Shown here in pieces: positions 1 through 9,457 of a stretch of DNA of 14,401 nucleotides (within the stretch, counting starts at the first letter, position 1; each line of letters starts with the position of its first letter). The notes beneath the pieces are model-generated. The model did not search any database. It was not told where the DNA came from and saw nothing but the letters and a program-made list of their open reading frames with translations. Origin of the DNA: Pseudomonadota bacterium (GTDB lineage Bacteria; Pseudomonadota; Alphaproteobacteria; Rhizobiales; Hyphomicrobiaceae); NCBI GenBank assembly GCA_023430845.1, contig JAEYYJ010000201.1, positions 1 through 14,401 on the forward strand, given 5' to 3'. The translations under genes were made by a program, and so were the position numbers.

Positions 1-1039
1 CGGCTTCATCCCAGTTCTCGATGAAGCGCTCGCGCCAGGCGCGCAGTGTTTCCGCATAGTGGAGCCGGAGGATTTCGACGTCCGTCGTGATCAAGCCGGA
101 GCGTTCGATTGCCGTCATGACTTCCGACAGGGCCGGGATGTAGCCGCCGGGGAAGATGTACTTGGCGATGAACGGATTGGTGATCGCGGGTGGCTCGGAG
201 CGGCCAATGAAGTGGATGACCGCGACGCCGTCGTCTTTCAGAAGCTCGCGCACTTTGCGGAAGTATGTGCCGTAGTGATTGACGCCAACGTGCTCGAACA
301 TGCCGACCGAGACGACCCGATCGTAGGGGCCGACGACCTCGCGATAGTCCTGCAGGCGGAAGTGGACGGCATTGGCGAGGCCGGCACGACGCGCGCGCGC
401 CTCCGAGATCTTAAGTTGCTCAACGGACAGCGTCACGCCATCGACAATGCAGCCGGCGGTCTCAGCGAGATAGATGCCGAGGCCGCCCCAGCCTGATCCG
501 ATGTCGAGGACGTGCTGCCCTTCCGAGAGCGCGAGTTTTGCGGCGAGGTGGCGTTTCTTGGCTTTCTGAGCGGCTTCCAGAGGCGTGTCCGGATCGTCGA
601 AGTACGCGCAAGAGTACTGGCGATCGGCATCGAGAAACAGGTCGTAGATCGAGCCGTCGATGTCGTAATGGTGCGCGACATTGCGCCGGGATCGGCCGGC
701 CGGATTGAACTGCGCGAGCCGCCGGGTCAGGAAGCGGGCGACATCCAGGCTCTGCGCCCAGCGCGGCGGCGGGTGCGCCATGGCATTCTCGAGCACCAGC
801 GCCAGAAGATCATAGATGCGGCCCTGCTCCATGATGAGCCGGCCGTCCATGTACGCCTCACCGACGGCGAGATGGGGATCAAGTGCGAGCTGACGCTCGA
901 GCTTGCGATCGGCGAGGCGAGCGACCACCGCAGGGCCTTCGCCATCGCCAAAGCGGAATGTGGTCCCGTTATGGGTGATGAGGGAAAGATTGCCGTGCTC
1001 TACGATACGGCGGAGCAGGATTTCCAGCGGCTTGAACAT
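1..1039 (-). CDS. cfa: Cyclopropane-fatty-acyl-phospholipid synthase family protein (C-terminus cut by window edge)
   Basis: A SAM-dependent methyltransferase that would add a methylene bridge to cis double bonds of membrane phospholipid acyl chains. I translated 346 codons from the ATG at 1039; the frame is still open at base 1, where the family's last ~50 residues are missing. The N-terminal lipid-binding part (about 1-115) is followed by YSCAYF (141-146), the SAM-binding loop LDIGSGWGG (178-186), MFEHVG (247-252), VIHFIG (274-279) and RLHYAETLRAW (325-335). These place C143, E249, H276 and Y328 at the positions of the bicarbonate/active-site residues known in E. coli CFA synthase. It lies downstream of the rplI terminator, so it probably has its own promoter in the 257-bp gap 1040-1296, which otherwise shows nothing clear. 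The family call is firm; the exact lipid product (cyclopropane or another methylated fatty acid) is not provable here. Confidence 0.9.
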   Translation of the reverse strand, partial: MFKPLEILLRRIVEHGNLSLITHNGTTFRFGDGEGPAVVARLADRKLERQLALDPHLAVGEAYMDGRLIMEQGRIYDLLALVLENAMAHPPPRWAQSLDVARFLTRRLAQFNPAGRSRRNVAHHYDIDGSIYDLFLDADRQYSCAYFDDPDTPLEAAQKAKKRHLAAKLALSEGQHVLDIGSGWGGLGIYLAETAGCIVDGVTLSVEQLKISEARARRAGLANAVHFRLQDYREVVGPYDRVVSVGMFEHVGVNHYGTYFRKVRELLKDDGVAVIHFIGRSEPPAITNPFIAKYIFPGGYIPALSEVMTAIERSGLITTDVEILRLHYAETLRAWRERFIENWDEA

Positions 1040-1239
1040 GGCACGCCTCGACGCTGCGCGCCCGCACACGGGTCCCTCCCTGGTCCCAGGCCACGGGGCG
1101 TTGGACTTTCGGAGCATTCATCTTAGCGCGGTCAGGACAATTTGTCACACGTCGCCAGCGCTCTGGCGGCTCGTCCTTGGTCCGCCTTTCGGCAAACCCC
1201 CTGCTGGATCGTCTGGTTCCAATTGTGCTCAGTGAACGA

Positions 1240-1271
1240 CAAAGGGCGCCCGACCCGCGATCGGACGCCCT
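1240..1271 (-). terminator. Rho-independent terminator after rplI
   Basis: On the minus strand, 25 bp past the rplI stop, an 11-bp stem (arms 1261-1271 and 1243-1253, one G-T wobble, 7-nt loop) is followed by a short T-rich run (TTTGTCG). The T tract is weak, so termination may be partial, but the position at the end of the ribosomal operon fits. Confidence 0.6.
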
Positions 1272-1296
1272 CATTTCAAACCGCGCCTGATCGCTG

Positions 1297-1875
1297 TCAG
1301 ACGCTCGGCTGGTCGCCCATGCCCGGAGGCACCTCGTCGCCTTCAGCGTCCTCGCTGTAGGTTTCGATCTCAGGCAACTCGTCGCGGATGACCGTGACGT
1401 CCTCGCCGCGCGCCTGACGCTCGGCCTCGTCCGCCGACCGAGCGACGTTGACGCTCACTTTGACGACCACCTCGGGATGCAGCGCGACGCGGATCTCATG
1501 AAGACCCAGCGCCTTGATCGGCTTGTCCAGAAGCACTTGGCGCCGCTCGACGGAGAAGCCGCCCGCGCTGACCGCGTCGGCGATATCGCGGGTCGAAACC
1601 GAGCCATAGAGCTGGCCGGTGTCGCCTGCCTGACGGATCGACACGAACGTCTGGCCCTCGAGGCGGCCGGCAACGCTCTCGGCCTCAGTCTTGAGTTCCA
1701 GGTTGCGCGCTTCGAGCTGCACGCGCTGGCCCTCGAAAGTTGCGCGATTCGCTTCGGTCGCCCTCAGCGCCTTGCCCTGCGGCAGCAGGAAATTACGCGC
1801 GTAGCCGTCTTTGACTTTGACGACGTCGCCCATTTGACCGAGCCGTCCGACTCGCTCCAGCAGAATGACTTCCAT
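1297..1875 (-). CDS. rplI: 50S ribosomal protein L9
   Basis: Large-subunit protein that binds 23S rRNA near the base of the L1 stalk. The 192-residue product starts [17 protein letters not shown] and carries the L9 signature [13 protein letters not shown] (about residues 24-36). A charged connecting helix (about 45-75) and the C-terminal globular domain (about 75-150) follow. The last ~40 residues are an acidic tail ([13 protein letters not shown]), making it longer than the ~150-residue E. coli protein, as is common in alphaproteobacteria. AAGGAGC 6-7 nt before the ATG supports the start. It is the last gene of the rpsF-rpsR-DUF2232-rplI operon and is followed by a terminator-like hairpin. 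Confidence 0.97.
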   Translation of the reverse strand: MEVILLERVGRLGQMGDVVKVKDGYARNFLLPQGKALRATEANRATFEGQRVQLEARNLELKTEAESVAGRLEGQTFVSIRQAGDTGQLYGSVSTRDIADAVSAGGFSVERRQVLLDKPIKALGLHEIRVALHPEVVVKVSVNVARSADEAERQARGEDVTVIRDELPEIETYSEDAEGDEVPPGMGDQPSV

Positions 1876-1930
1876 GTTCAGCTCCTTGTTCGATTCTTTG
1901 ATGCGGTTGGATCGGTGATCTTCGGCGTCG

Positions 1931-2938
1931 TCAGTCAGGGCCCCGATTTGCTGGCGGTCCGGAGGATGCGGACGGCCAGCGCCTGAGGGGTGAGATCGGC
2001 TCGATGATGGCGAGAAGGGCGATGAGAAGGGCCATCCAGCTGTTGAACAGCAGAAGCAGGAAGTAAACGCCCCATAGGACCAGCGGCCGGTGTGGCTTGC
2101 CGCGAGTCACGTAGTGGATGATGGCGAGGCCCATCAGCATGTAGGCGAACAGCAGCGCGCCTGCGAAGCCTGACGAGATGAGCTTCGGATAGCCGGGCAG
2201 CAGGAATGTGAAAGCCAGCGCAATCGCAAGACCGAGCGCCATGCCCGGCGGGAACGTCATGGCCGAGAGGTCCGGCCAGGGCCGGGCGAGGCGTCCGGAG
2301 GCGTTCGTAATCCGACCGGCGAGCCACAAGTTGAGGCTGAAACCTGCGAGCCACGAGGTCGCCGAGGCCGCAGGCAGAAGGAACAGACCGAGCGATGCGA
2401 GCGAGTCGATTTCCTCACGCGTGAGTGGCTTCTCGCGCAGCGCAGCGAGATCCTGAGCGAAGACCTTCTCGATCATCTCACGCAGCGCGTTGCGGACTTG
2501 CTCCAGGTCGCCGCCGAGCAAGAAAAGGCTCATGACCGACAGGCTTCCGGCGATCAGGGCGGCCGCCGCAAGCAGGCGGCCTACGGGATACCATTCGACT
2601 GCCGGCGCTGCGTCCTCGTCATCGTTGTCGGCAGGACCTGCGCTAACCGGCCTGTTGAGCAGCGCCAGATGGCAGAGCATGACGATCGGCAAGCCCTGGC
2701 TGATCAGAAATACGAAGGCGGGCCAGATACCACCGAGCACAATGCCAATGCCGGTCGAGGCAGCAAGCGCGGCGACCATTGCCGCCGGCGCGCCCCATCC
2801 GAGGCCGGCCAGGAAGCTCGGCAAAGGTGCGAGGAAATAGAGGAACACACGGCCCATCGGTCCGCCGGCAGTGGCGGACATGAAAAGCACAGCGGACGCG
2901 AAGCCGCCGGCTAGGCCGATGAGCAAGAACTGGGGCAT
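1931..2938 (-). CDS. DUF2232 family multi-pass membrane protein
   Basis: A hydrophobic protein of 335 residues with about eight predicted membrane segments by eye, for example [16 protein letters not shown] near the N-terminus and [16 protein letters not shown] near the C-terminus. A charged cytoplasmic-looking loop ([13 protein letters not shown]) lies about a third of the way along. It matches the DUF2232/YybS-like membrane protein found between rpsR and rplI in many Hyphomicrobiales; its function is unknown to me. The frame stays open to a GTG at 3025, which would add 29 residues. I chose the ATG at 2938 because the membrane segment starts at once (MPQFLLIG) and the extra residues are polar and unlike the family. 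Neither start has a strong ribosome binding site. The 3' end precedes rplI by 55 bp, so co-transcription is expected. Confidence 0.85.
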   Translation of the reverse strand: MPQFLLIGLAGGFASAVLFMSATAGGPMGRVFLYFLAPLPSFLAGLGWGAPAAMVAALAASTGIGIVLGGIWPAFVFLISQGLPIVMLCHLALLNRPVSAGPADNDDEDAAPAVEWYPVGRLLAAAALIAGSLSVMSLFLLGGDLEQVRNALREMIEKVFAQDLAALREKPLTREEIDSLASLGLFLLPAASATSWLAGFSLNLWLAGRITNASGRLARPWPDLSAMTFPPGMALGLAIALAFTFLLPGYPKLISSGFAGALLFAYMLMGLAIIHYVTRGKPHRPLVLWGVYFLLLLFNSWMALLIALLAIIEPISPLRRWPSASSGPPANRGPD

Positions 2939-3040
2939 GGCCCGTAGCTGTCCCGCGCTATTGGCGGTTAGAGGTGGCACCGAATGATGCGCGCCCCAAC
3001 CCGTGGTCGTCTTCAGCGGCGCCACTATCGTAGCGCCGCC

Positions 3041-3054
3041 GTCGTCGTCGTCGT
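3041..3054. repeat. Short GTC trinucleotide tandem repeat
   Basis: Between rpsR and the DUF2232 gene there are four tandem GTC units followed by GT. It lies outside the DUF2232 frame if the ATG at 2938 is used, and even upstream of the alternative GTG at 3025. It could vary in length by slippage, but it is short and may be trivial. Confidence 0.4.
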
Positions 3055-3057
3055 GTC

Positions 3058-3315
3058 TTACTTGATCACGTAAGGCAGCAGGCCGAGGAAGCGCGCGCGC
3101 TTGATCGCCTTGGCGAGTTCACGCTGCTTCTTCGCCGAAACGGCCGTGATGCGACTCGGCACGATCTTGCCGCGCTCGGAGATGTAACGGCCGAGCAAGC
3201 GTGCATCCTTGTAGTCGATCTTCGGTGCGCCTTCGCCGGAAAAGGGGCATGTCTTGCGGCGGCGATGGAAGGGACGGCGTGCGGCGCCGCCGCTGGAGCT
3301 GCTGGTATCGGACAT
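3058..3315 (-). CDS. rpsR: 30S ribosomal protein S18
   Basis: Small-subunit protein that forms a heterodimer with S6 on the 16S rRNA platform. The 85-residue product has the S18 core: [53 protein letters not shown] and the C-terminal [10 protein letters not shown] Ser/Gly-rich N-terminal lead precedes the core. Its ATG is 3 bp past the rpsF stop, with AGGAGAGC upstream inside the rpsF end, so translation is probably coupled to S6. Confidence 0.97.
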   Translation of the reverse strand: MSDTSSSSGGAARRPFHRRRKTCPFSGEGAPKIDYKDARLLGRYISERGKIVPSRITAVSAKKQRELAKAIKRARFLGLLPYVIK

Positions 3316-3318
3316 GGA

Positions 3319-3909
3319 TCAGCTCTCCTGATCAGGACGGGGAGGACGGGGTGCGCGGGGTGCGTCACCTTCGGGGCGAGGACCGCGCGGCCCGCGGAAG
3401 CCATCGCCATCGCGTGGCGGACGATCGCCACGGTCGGCGCGGAAGCCGCCACCCTCGCGGGGCGGCCGGTCACCACGATCACCGCCACGGAAGCCACCAC
3501 GATCACCGCCGCGATCCCCGAAACGGCCACCGCCGCCACGCGGACCACGGTCGCCGCGATCACCACGCTCGCCCCGCTCATCGCGGTCGCCCTTGCGCAT
3601 GGGCGCGGACGGCTCGGTCTCGTGCGCCTCGACCTTGACGGTGAGGAAGCGGAGGACGTCCGTCGACAGGCTCATGCGCCGCTCCATCTCAGCGACCGCT
3701 GCGGGCGGGGCATCGATGTTGAAGAGGCTGTAGTGAGCCTTGCGGTTCTTCTTGATCTTGAAGTTCAGGGTCTTCAGACCCCAATACTCGGACTTGGCGA
3801 TCTTGCCACCGCCGGCCTCGATGATGTCCGAGAATTCTTTGGTTAGTGCCTCGACCTGCTGGTTCGAGACGTCCTGGCGTGCCAGGAACACGTGCTCATA
3901 TAGAGCCAT
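3319..3909 (-). CDS. rpsF: 30S ribosomal protein S6 with a long RGG/GDR-rich C-terminal tail
   Basis: Partner of S18 in the 30S platform. The S6 fold covers about residues 1-100: [18 protein letters not shown] at the start, [19 protein letters not shown] (42-60) and [18 protein letters not shown] (77-94). Residues ~101-196 form a low-complexity tail built from GDRGD, RGG and RPP units, far longer than the short acidic tail of E. coli S6 (about 131-135 aa in all). The frame is open upstream to 3984, but the ATG at 3909 is chosen because it starts exactly at the conserved MALYEH and has AGAAAGG upstream. It is first in the operon with rpsR, the DUF2232 gene and rplI. Confidence 0.95.
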   Translation of the reverse strand: MALYEHVFLARQDVSNQQVEALTKEFSDIIEAGGGKIAKSEYWGLKTLNFKIKKNRKAHYSLFNIDAPPAAVAEMERRMSLSTDVLRFLTVKVEAHETEPSAPMRKGDRDERGERGDRGDRGPRGGGGRFGDRGGDRGGFRGGDRGDRPPREGGGFRADRGDRPPRDGDGFRGPRGPRPEGDAPRAPRPPRPDQES

Positions 3910-3956
3910 GCTCTGCCTTTCTCTCGTTTCTGTCCCCTCCGGCGCAAAGCCCCTTA

Positions 3957-3975
3957 TGGGCCTGGGAAAGGCCCA
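3957..3975 (-). promoter_or_regulatory. Stem-loop in the rpsF leader
   Basis: A perfect 7-bp stem with a 5-nt loop (arms TGGGCCT and AGGCCCA) sits about 48 nt upstream of the rpsF ATG, inside the untranslated leader. The S6:S18 complex is known to bind and repress its own mRNA leader in many bacteria, so this is where such an element would lie. I cannot show that the stem matches that motif's bulge. Confidence 0.35.
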
Positions 3976-4076
3976 CCAAGGCACCCAAAGAGCGTAGACC
4001 CGGAAAGCCGGACCAGTGGTCCTACGGCAAGTGCCGCCTTTCCTCGAGCCTTCGACCGGAGCGGGTGATGGCGCGC

Positions 4077-4104
4077 TTTATACCTGGAAATGGGCCATAG
4101 GCAA
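4077..4104 (-). promoter_or_regulatory. rpsF: Candidate sigma-70-type promoter of the rpsF operon
   Basis: Minus strand TTGCCT (4104-4099), a 16-bp spacer, then TATAAA (4082-4077). The -10 is 5/6 and the -35 4/6 to the housekeeping consensus. It lies just past the groL terminator and would give a leader of about 160-170 nt before rpsF. It is the best promoter-like match in the 287-bp spacer 3910-4196. Confidence 0.5.
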
Positions 4105-4128
4105 GAGGTGGGGAAGGCCCGAGGCGTC

Positions 4129-4160
4129 AAAAAAGGCCGCCACGTGGGTGCGCGGCGGCC
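4129..4160 (-). terminator. Rho-independent terminator of groES-groL
   Basis: Minus strand: arms GGCCGCC (4160-4154) and GGCGGCC (4141-4135), fully complementary, with a 12-nt loop, followed at once by TTTTTT (4134-4129). It lies 36 bp past the groL stop. This is a textbook intrinsic terminator and separates the chaperonin operon from the ribosomal operon. Confidence 0.88.
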
Positions 4161-4196
4161 CTGGCAGTACTCAAACGGAGCGTGGTCAGGCGGACC

Positions 4197-5904
<1,708 letters not shown>

Positions 5905-5946
5905 GTGCCTCTGGCGACCTGGCGGGGTCCGGAGTTCTGGACCTGC

Positions 5947-6261
5947 TCAGGCGGCCGCTTTGGCCGAGGCCTTACCTTCGAGAACGCCGAGGATGTCGCT
6001 CTCCTTCATGATCAGGAGATCCTCGCCGTTGATCTTCACTTCCGTTCCGGACCACTTACCGAACAGCACCTTGTCGCCGGCCTTGACTTCGAGCGCGACG
6101 AGCTTGCCGGCCTCATCGCGGGCACCGGGGCCTACGGAGACGACAACGCCCTGCATGGGCTTTTCCTTGGCGGTGTCAGGAATGATGATGCCACCGGCGG
6201 TCTTGGTGTCCTCCTCGACGCGGCGGACAACCACGCGATCATGGAGAGGGCGGAACTTCAT
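5947..6261 (-). CDS. groS: Co-chaperonin GroES (Hsp10)
   Basis: Lid of the GroEL folding chamber. The 104-residue product begins [18 protein letters not shown] and contains the mobile loop [16 protein letters not shown] (about 20-35), [14 protein letters not shown] and [18 protein letters not shown]. It ends in a short Ala/Lys extension past the usual E. coli end. The frame is open upstream to 6414, but the ATG at 6261 matches the family start and has AAGAGGA about 7 nt upstream. It is the first gene of the heat-shock operon groS-groL. Confidence 0.98.
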   Translation of the reverse strand: MKFRPLHDRVVVRRVEEDTKTAGGIIIPDTAKEKPMQGVVVSVGPGARDEAGKLVALEVKAGDKVLFGKWSGTEVKINGEDLLIMKESDILGVLEGKASAKAAA

Positions 6262-6384
6262 GGGTTCATCCTCTTGTACTAGCTGCAATTTGTCTGAATG
6301 CCGGGCTTGGGTGGTGTTCACCTGGGCGCGGCTGCGGAAACTGCCGGATGGCACGGTACGGCGCCTTCGACGACCCCGCGCCGG

Positions 6385-6414
6385 GTATATGCGGCGGGGG
6401 TCTAGCACTGTCAA
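6385..6414 (-). promoter_or_regulatory. groS: groES-groL promoter, heat-shock type
   Basis: Minus strand TTGACA (6414-6409, preceded by CC) and a -10-like ATATAC (6390-6385), 18 bp apart; CATATA would give 17. CTTGACA with a C-rich spacer end resembles alphaproteobacterial RpoH promoters and also suits the housekeeping sigma factor. The -35 lies inside the CIRCE operator, so HrcA binding would block it. Confidence 0.7.
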
Positions 6415-6428
6415 GGCGAGAGTGCCAA
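6402..6428 (-). promoter_or_regulatory. CIRCE operator (HrcA binding site)
   Basis: Two 9-bp arms with a 9-bp spacer: CTAGCACTG (6402-6410) and GAGTGCCAA (6420-6428). The CIRCE consensus is TTAGCACTC-N9-GAGTGCTAA, so 7/9 and 8/9 match. The location upstream of groES is the classic one. HrcA would repress here in unstressed cells. Confidence 0.85.
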
Positions 6429-6443
6429 ATTTGATCGCACCGG

Positions 6444-7640
6444 TTAGCGCTTCAACGCGTCCCAGTTCTGAAGGCGGCGGGCGGCTTCGGCCATGTCCTC
6501 CGTGGATCCGGCGTAGGAAAAGCGGATGAAGCGGCTGCCCCGGCCGGCGTCGAAATCGACGCCTGGCGTCGCGGCGACCCCCGTCTCGTCGAGCATTCTC
6601 TTGGCGAAAGCCAGGCTGTCGTTCGTGTAGGCACCGACGTCCGCGTAGAGATAGAAGGCGCCGTCCGCCGGTACGATCTCGGTCAGACCCGCCTTGGGCA
6701 GGGCGGCGAGCAGCAGGTCGCGGTTGGCTGTGTAGACGCGCTTGTTGGCTTCGAGCTCGTCCATGCCGTCGAAAGCGCCCAGTGCGGCCACCTGGGAGAC
6801 TGCCGGCGGCGAGATGTAGAGGTTCTGCGCGAGGCGCTCGATCGGGCGGACGAGCTTGTCGGGCACGACCATCCAGCCGACGCGCCAGCCCGTCATCGAG
6901 AAGTATTTCGAGAAGCTGTTGATGATGATCGCGTCATCCGAGTACTGCAGCGCCGTGGCTTGCCGCACGCCGTACGTCAGACCTTGGTAGATCTCGTCGG
7001 AAATGAACCATGTGCCGGTCTGCTTGCAGGCCGCGACGATTTCAGCGAGGCGCTGCGGCTCGAGCATGGTGCCGGTCGGATTGGAGGGGCTGGCGATCAG
7101 AAGGCCGGAGACGCGCTCGCTGGTTGCGGCGTCGATCACCTGCTGCGCTGTCGGCATCCAGCGTGTCGCCGGACCGGTTTCGAGCATCACGGGGTGCTGG
7201 CCAAGGGCTGTCAGGATATGGCGGTAGCAGGGGTAGCCGGGCGAGGGGAGCGCCACGGCATCACCGGCATCGAATACGGCCAGGAAAGCGAGCACGAACG
7301 CCGCCGATGAGCCATTGGTCACGACGATCCGCTGGGGCGCGACCTCCACGCCGTACCAGTCGCGATAGAGTTGGGCGATCCGTGCCCTGAGCGGCTCCAT
7401 GCCGAGCGCCAGCGTGTAGCCGAGCTTGTCGCTGTCGAGTGCGCGACGGACGGCGTCGCGGGCTGCCTTGGGGGCAGCAGTCGCCGGCTGGCCGACCTCC
7501 ATGTGAATGACATGCGCGCCGGTAGCCTCTTTGGCAGCGGCGGCGCTCATCACGTCCATGACGATGAACGGATCGATGCCGCTGCGCTCCGAGGCTGCCA
7601 GCGCTCGATGCGCTGCGGCCAGCTTGCTCGCGTCGCTCAT
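6444..7640 (-). CDS. PLP-dependent aminotransferase, class I/II
   Basis: Fold-type I pyridoxal-phosphate aminotransferase of 398 residues. Visible landmarks: GQPATAAP (about 50-57), the substrate/cofactor region SPGYPCYRH (133-141), SPSNPTGTM (184-192), SDEIY with the PLP-ring aspartate D215, the Schiff-base lysine K245 in [15 protein letters not shown], and R373 in RFIRFSYAG for the substrate carboxylate. The substrate cannot be set from sequence; aspartate/aromatic-type aminotransferases of this subfamily are often annotated only broadly. The start at 7640 (MSDASK) is preferred over the ATG at 7673 because AGGAG lies 9 nt before it. It is divergent from the NMT1-like gene, and its stop is only 15 bp from the CIRCE element of groES. 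Confidence 0.93.
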   Translation of the reverse strand: MSDASKLAAAHRALAASERSGIDPFIVMDVMSAAAAKEATGAHVIHMEVGQPATAAPKAARDAVRRALDSDKLGYTLALGMEPLRARIAQLYRDWYGVEVAPQRIVVTNGSSAAFVLAFLAVFDAGDAVALPSPGYPCYRHILTALGQHPVMLETGPATRWMPTAQQVIDAATSERVSGLLIASPSNPTGTMLEPQRLAEIVAACKQTGTWFISDEIYQGLTYGVRQATALQYSDDAIIINSFSKYFSMTGWRVGWMVVPDKLVRPIERLAQNLYISPPAVSQVAALGAFDGMDELEANKRVYTANRDLLLAALPKAGLTEIVPADGAFYLYADVGAYTNDSLAFAKRMLDETGVAATPGVDFDAGRGSRFIRFSYAGSTEDMAEAARRLQNWDALKR

Positions 7641-7804
7641 CCCGGAAATCTCCTGGTGCCCCGATGGTTGCATGGTACGGGGCGTCCCGTGTCATAGTGC
7701 AGCCGCGCGGGGTTGGGAACATCCGGCGCTCCGTTTCAAATGGTCACGATGCCGCCCACGGGGCCCGGACCGACAAAAAACCAAGCGAGGAGACAACCGT
7801 CCCC

Positions 7805-8692
7805 ATGGCCGAGCCCATCAGTATCGAGTTCACGCGCTTCTCCGCCTTCTACAGCCCGCTGATTGCGACATTTGCGGGCGGCTTTCTTCAGGACGAAGGC
7901 TTCGACGTGAAGCACGCGATCTCGCAGCCCGGAAAGTCCGCGCTGACAGGCCTCGCGGACGGCAGCGTGCATGTGGCGCAGAATGCGGCGGGCTATGGGC
8001 TGATCGCTTTGGAGAAAGGCCAGAAGCCGAACATTCGTCACTTCGCGCAGATCAACGAGAAGGACGGCTTCTTCATTACCGCCCGCAAGCCCGATGCGAA
8101 CTTCACCTGGGACAAGCTCATGGCCGGCGAGATCCTCGTCGATCACGGTGATCAGCCGCTCGCGATGTTCAAGTATGCCTGCCATCGCATGGGGCTCGAT
8201 TTCACGAGCGCGAAAGTCGGCGATGCCGGCATGGGCAAGAACGATGCAGCCTTCCGGGCGGGACGCGGCGACTACGTACATTTGCAAGGACCGGGACCGC
8301 AGCAGCTCGATCATGATGGCGTCGGCCACATCGTTGCATCACTCGCCGATGCTGTCGGGCCGTGCGCATTTTCAAGCCTTGCCGCCACGCCGGAATGGCT
8401 GACGACGGATGCGGCACACAAGTTCACGCGGGCGTACCGGAAAGCTCGGGCCTGGCTCATCGCGACGTCCGCCGCGGATGTCGCTAAGGCGGAGCTGAAG
8501 TATTTTCCGGGCATCGACGAGGGTGTGCTGCGGGACACGATTGCTGTCTATCAGAAGCTCGGCAATTGGTCGCCGCACGTGGAGATCACGCGTCCGGCAT
8601 TCGATGCGGTACAGGACATTTTTATGCACGCCGGGCTGACGACGAAGAAATACAACTACGAAGATGTGGTCGCGCAGCCGCCCGCCGGTTGA
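7805..8692 (+). CDS. NMT1/THI5-like ligand-binding protein without signal peptide
   Basis: A 295-residue protein resembling periplasmic substrate-binding proteins of the NMT1/THI5 (SsuA/ThiY-like) group. Segments that fit are FTRFSAFYSPLIATFAGGF (9-27), the short strand-helix GLADGSVHVAQNAAGYGL (49-66), and a C-terminal helical region with KLGNWSPHVEITRPAFDAV. There is no signal peptide or lipobox: it begins MAEPISIEFTRF directly with the first strand, suggesting a cytoplasmic place. No ABC permease or ATPase is next to it. The frame is open to 7664, but those residues are polar and not signal-like. GAGGAGA lies about 12 nt before the ATG, a slightly long spacing. A weak promoter-like pair (TTGGGA 7713, TCAAAT 7736) lies upstream. 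rnhB follows after 12 bp. The ligand and role are unknown. Confidence 0.8.
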   Translation: MAEPISIEFTRFSAFYSPLIATFAGGFLQDEGFDVKHAISQPGKSALTGLADGSVHVAQNAAGYGLIALEKGQKPNIRHFAQINEKDGFFITARKPDANFTWDKLMAGEILVDHGDQPLAMFKYACHRMGLDFTSAKVGDAGMGKNDAAFRAGRGDYVHLQGPGPQQLDHDGVGHIVASLADAVGPCAFSSLAATPEWLTTDAAHKFTRAYRKARAWLIATSAADVAKAELKYFPGIDEGVLRDTIAVYQKLGNWSPHVEITRPAFDAVQDIFMHAGLTTKKYNYEDVVAQPPAG

Positions 8693-8704
8693 AATGCCTG
8701 AAGA

Positions 8705-9457
8705 ATGAGCGCCGCGGACTTTGACATGGGCGACGAATCCTTCGATCCCTCACTGGAGGGATCGGGGGACGATATGGCGCTCAAAGCCACATTCGAGCTT
8801 GAGCAGAGTGAGCTGCAACTCGGCTTTGGGCCGATTGCCGGCGTCGACGAGGCGGGGCGGGGCCCCTGGGCCGGCCCGGTCGTTGCCGCGGCCGTTATTC
8901 TCGACCCCGAGAACATCCCACCCGGCATTGCGGACTCCAAAGCGCTCGACGCCGATGCGCGCGAGGCGCTCTTTCCGCGCATCATGGAGAGCGGGCGTGT
9001 CGGCGTCGGCATTGCCGACGTTAGCCGCATTGATCAGGACAACATTCTCAACGCGACGATGTGGGCGATGACGGTGGCCGTGAAGGCGCTGCCCTGCGGC
9101 AGGGGTCAGAAGCCGAAGCTCGTGCTCGTCGACGGCAATCGCGCGCCGCGCTTTGCCTGCCGGGCGCGAACGATCGTCAAAGGTGATGCGCGCTCACTGT
9201 CGATTGCGGCAGCGTCGATCATCGCGAAGGTGACGCGCGATCGTCTGATGATTGCCTTGGGCCGCGAGTTTCCGGGCTATGGCTTCGAGCGCCACAAAGG
9301 CTATGGCACGCCCGAACACGCGCACGCACTTTCGCGGCTCGGCGTCACAGCGCACCACCGGCGTTCGTTCCGCCCGGTTCAATTGGCGCTGGGACTCGTG
9401 ACGGAAGTTCGCGCGAAGGAGCTCAGCCTTTCCGATGCTCCTCTAGACGCGGCATGA
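8705..9457 (+). CDS. rnhB: Ribonuclease HII
   Basis: Cleaves the RNA strand of RNA-DNA hybrids and removes single ribonucleotides from DNA. The 250-residue product has the RNase HII signature GVDEAGRGPWAGPVVAAAV (46-64) with D48 and E49. The other acidic metal ligands are D143 (LVDGNR) and D161 (VKGDARSLSIAAASIIAKVTRD region). The C-terminal GYGFERHKGYGTPEH and HHRRSFRPV motifs follow. About 40 residues precede the catalytic core, so the start is uncertain: M8 (8726) or M24 (8774, after GGGGGA) are alternatives. The gene is 12 bp after the NMT1-like gene and probably co-transcribed. Its last 35 bp overlap the 3' end of convergent moaB. Confidence 0.95.
   Translation: MSAADFDMGDESFDPSLEGSGDDMALKATFELEQSELQLGFGPIAGVDEAGRGPWAGPVVAAAVILDPENIPPGIADSKALDADAREALFPRIMESGRVGVGIADVSRIDQDNILNATMWAMTVAVKALPCGRGQKPKLVLVDGNRAPRFACRARTIVKGDARSLSIAAASIIAKVTRDRLMIALGREFPGYGFERHKGYGTPEHAHALSRLGVTAHHRRSFRPVQLALGLVTEVRAKELSLSDAPLDAA

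Noticed and set aside
59..1126. Plus-strand open frames opposite the left-edge methyltransferase
   Set aside because: The minus-strand frame encodes a full set of CFA-synthase motifs, and the plus-strand frames show none.
2939..3025. GTG start at 3025 for the DUF2232 protein
   Set aside because: It would add 29 polar residues before the first membrane segment and has no ribosome binding site; kept only as an alternative.
3265..3846. Plus-strand open frame rich in Ala and Thr opposite rpsF
   Set aside because: It mirrors the repetitive GDR/RGG tail of S6; repetition on the coding strand explains it.
7713..7741. Promoter-like pair before the NMT1-like gene
   Set aside because: Both hexamers match only 4/6, which is common by chance; mentioned in the gene entry but not listed as a feature.
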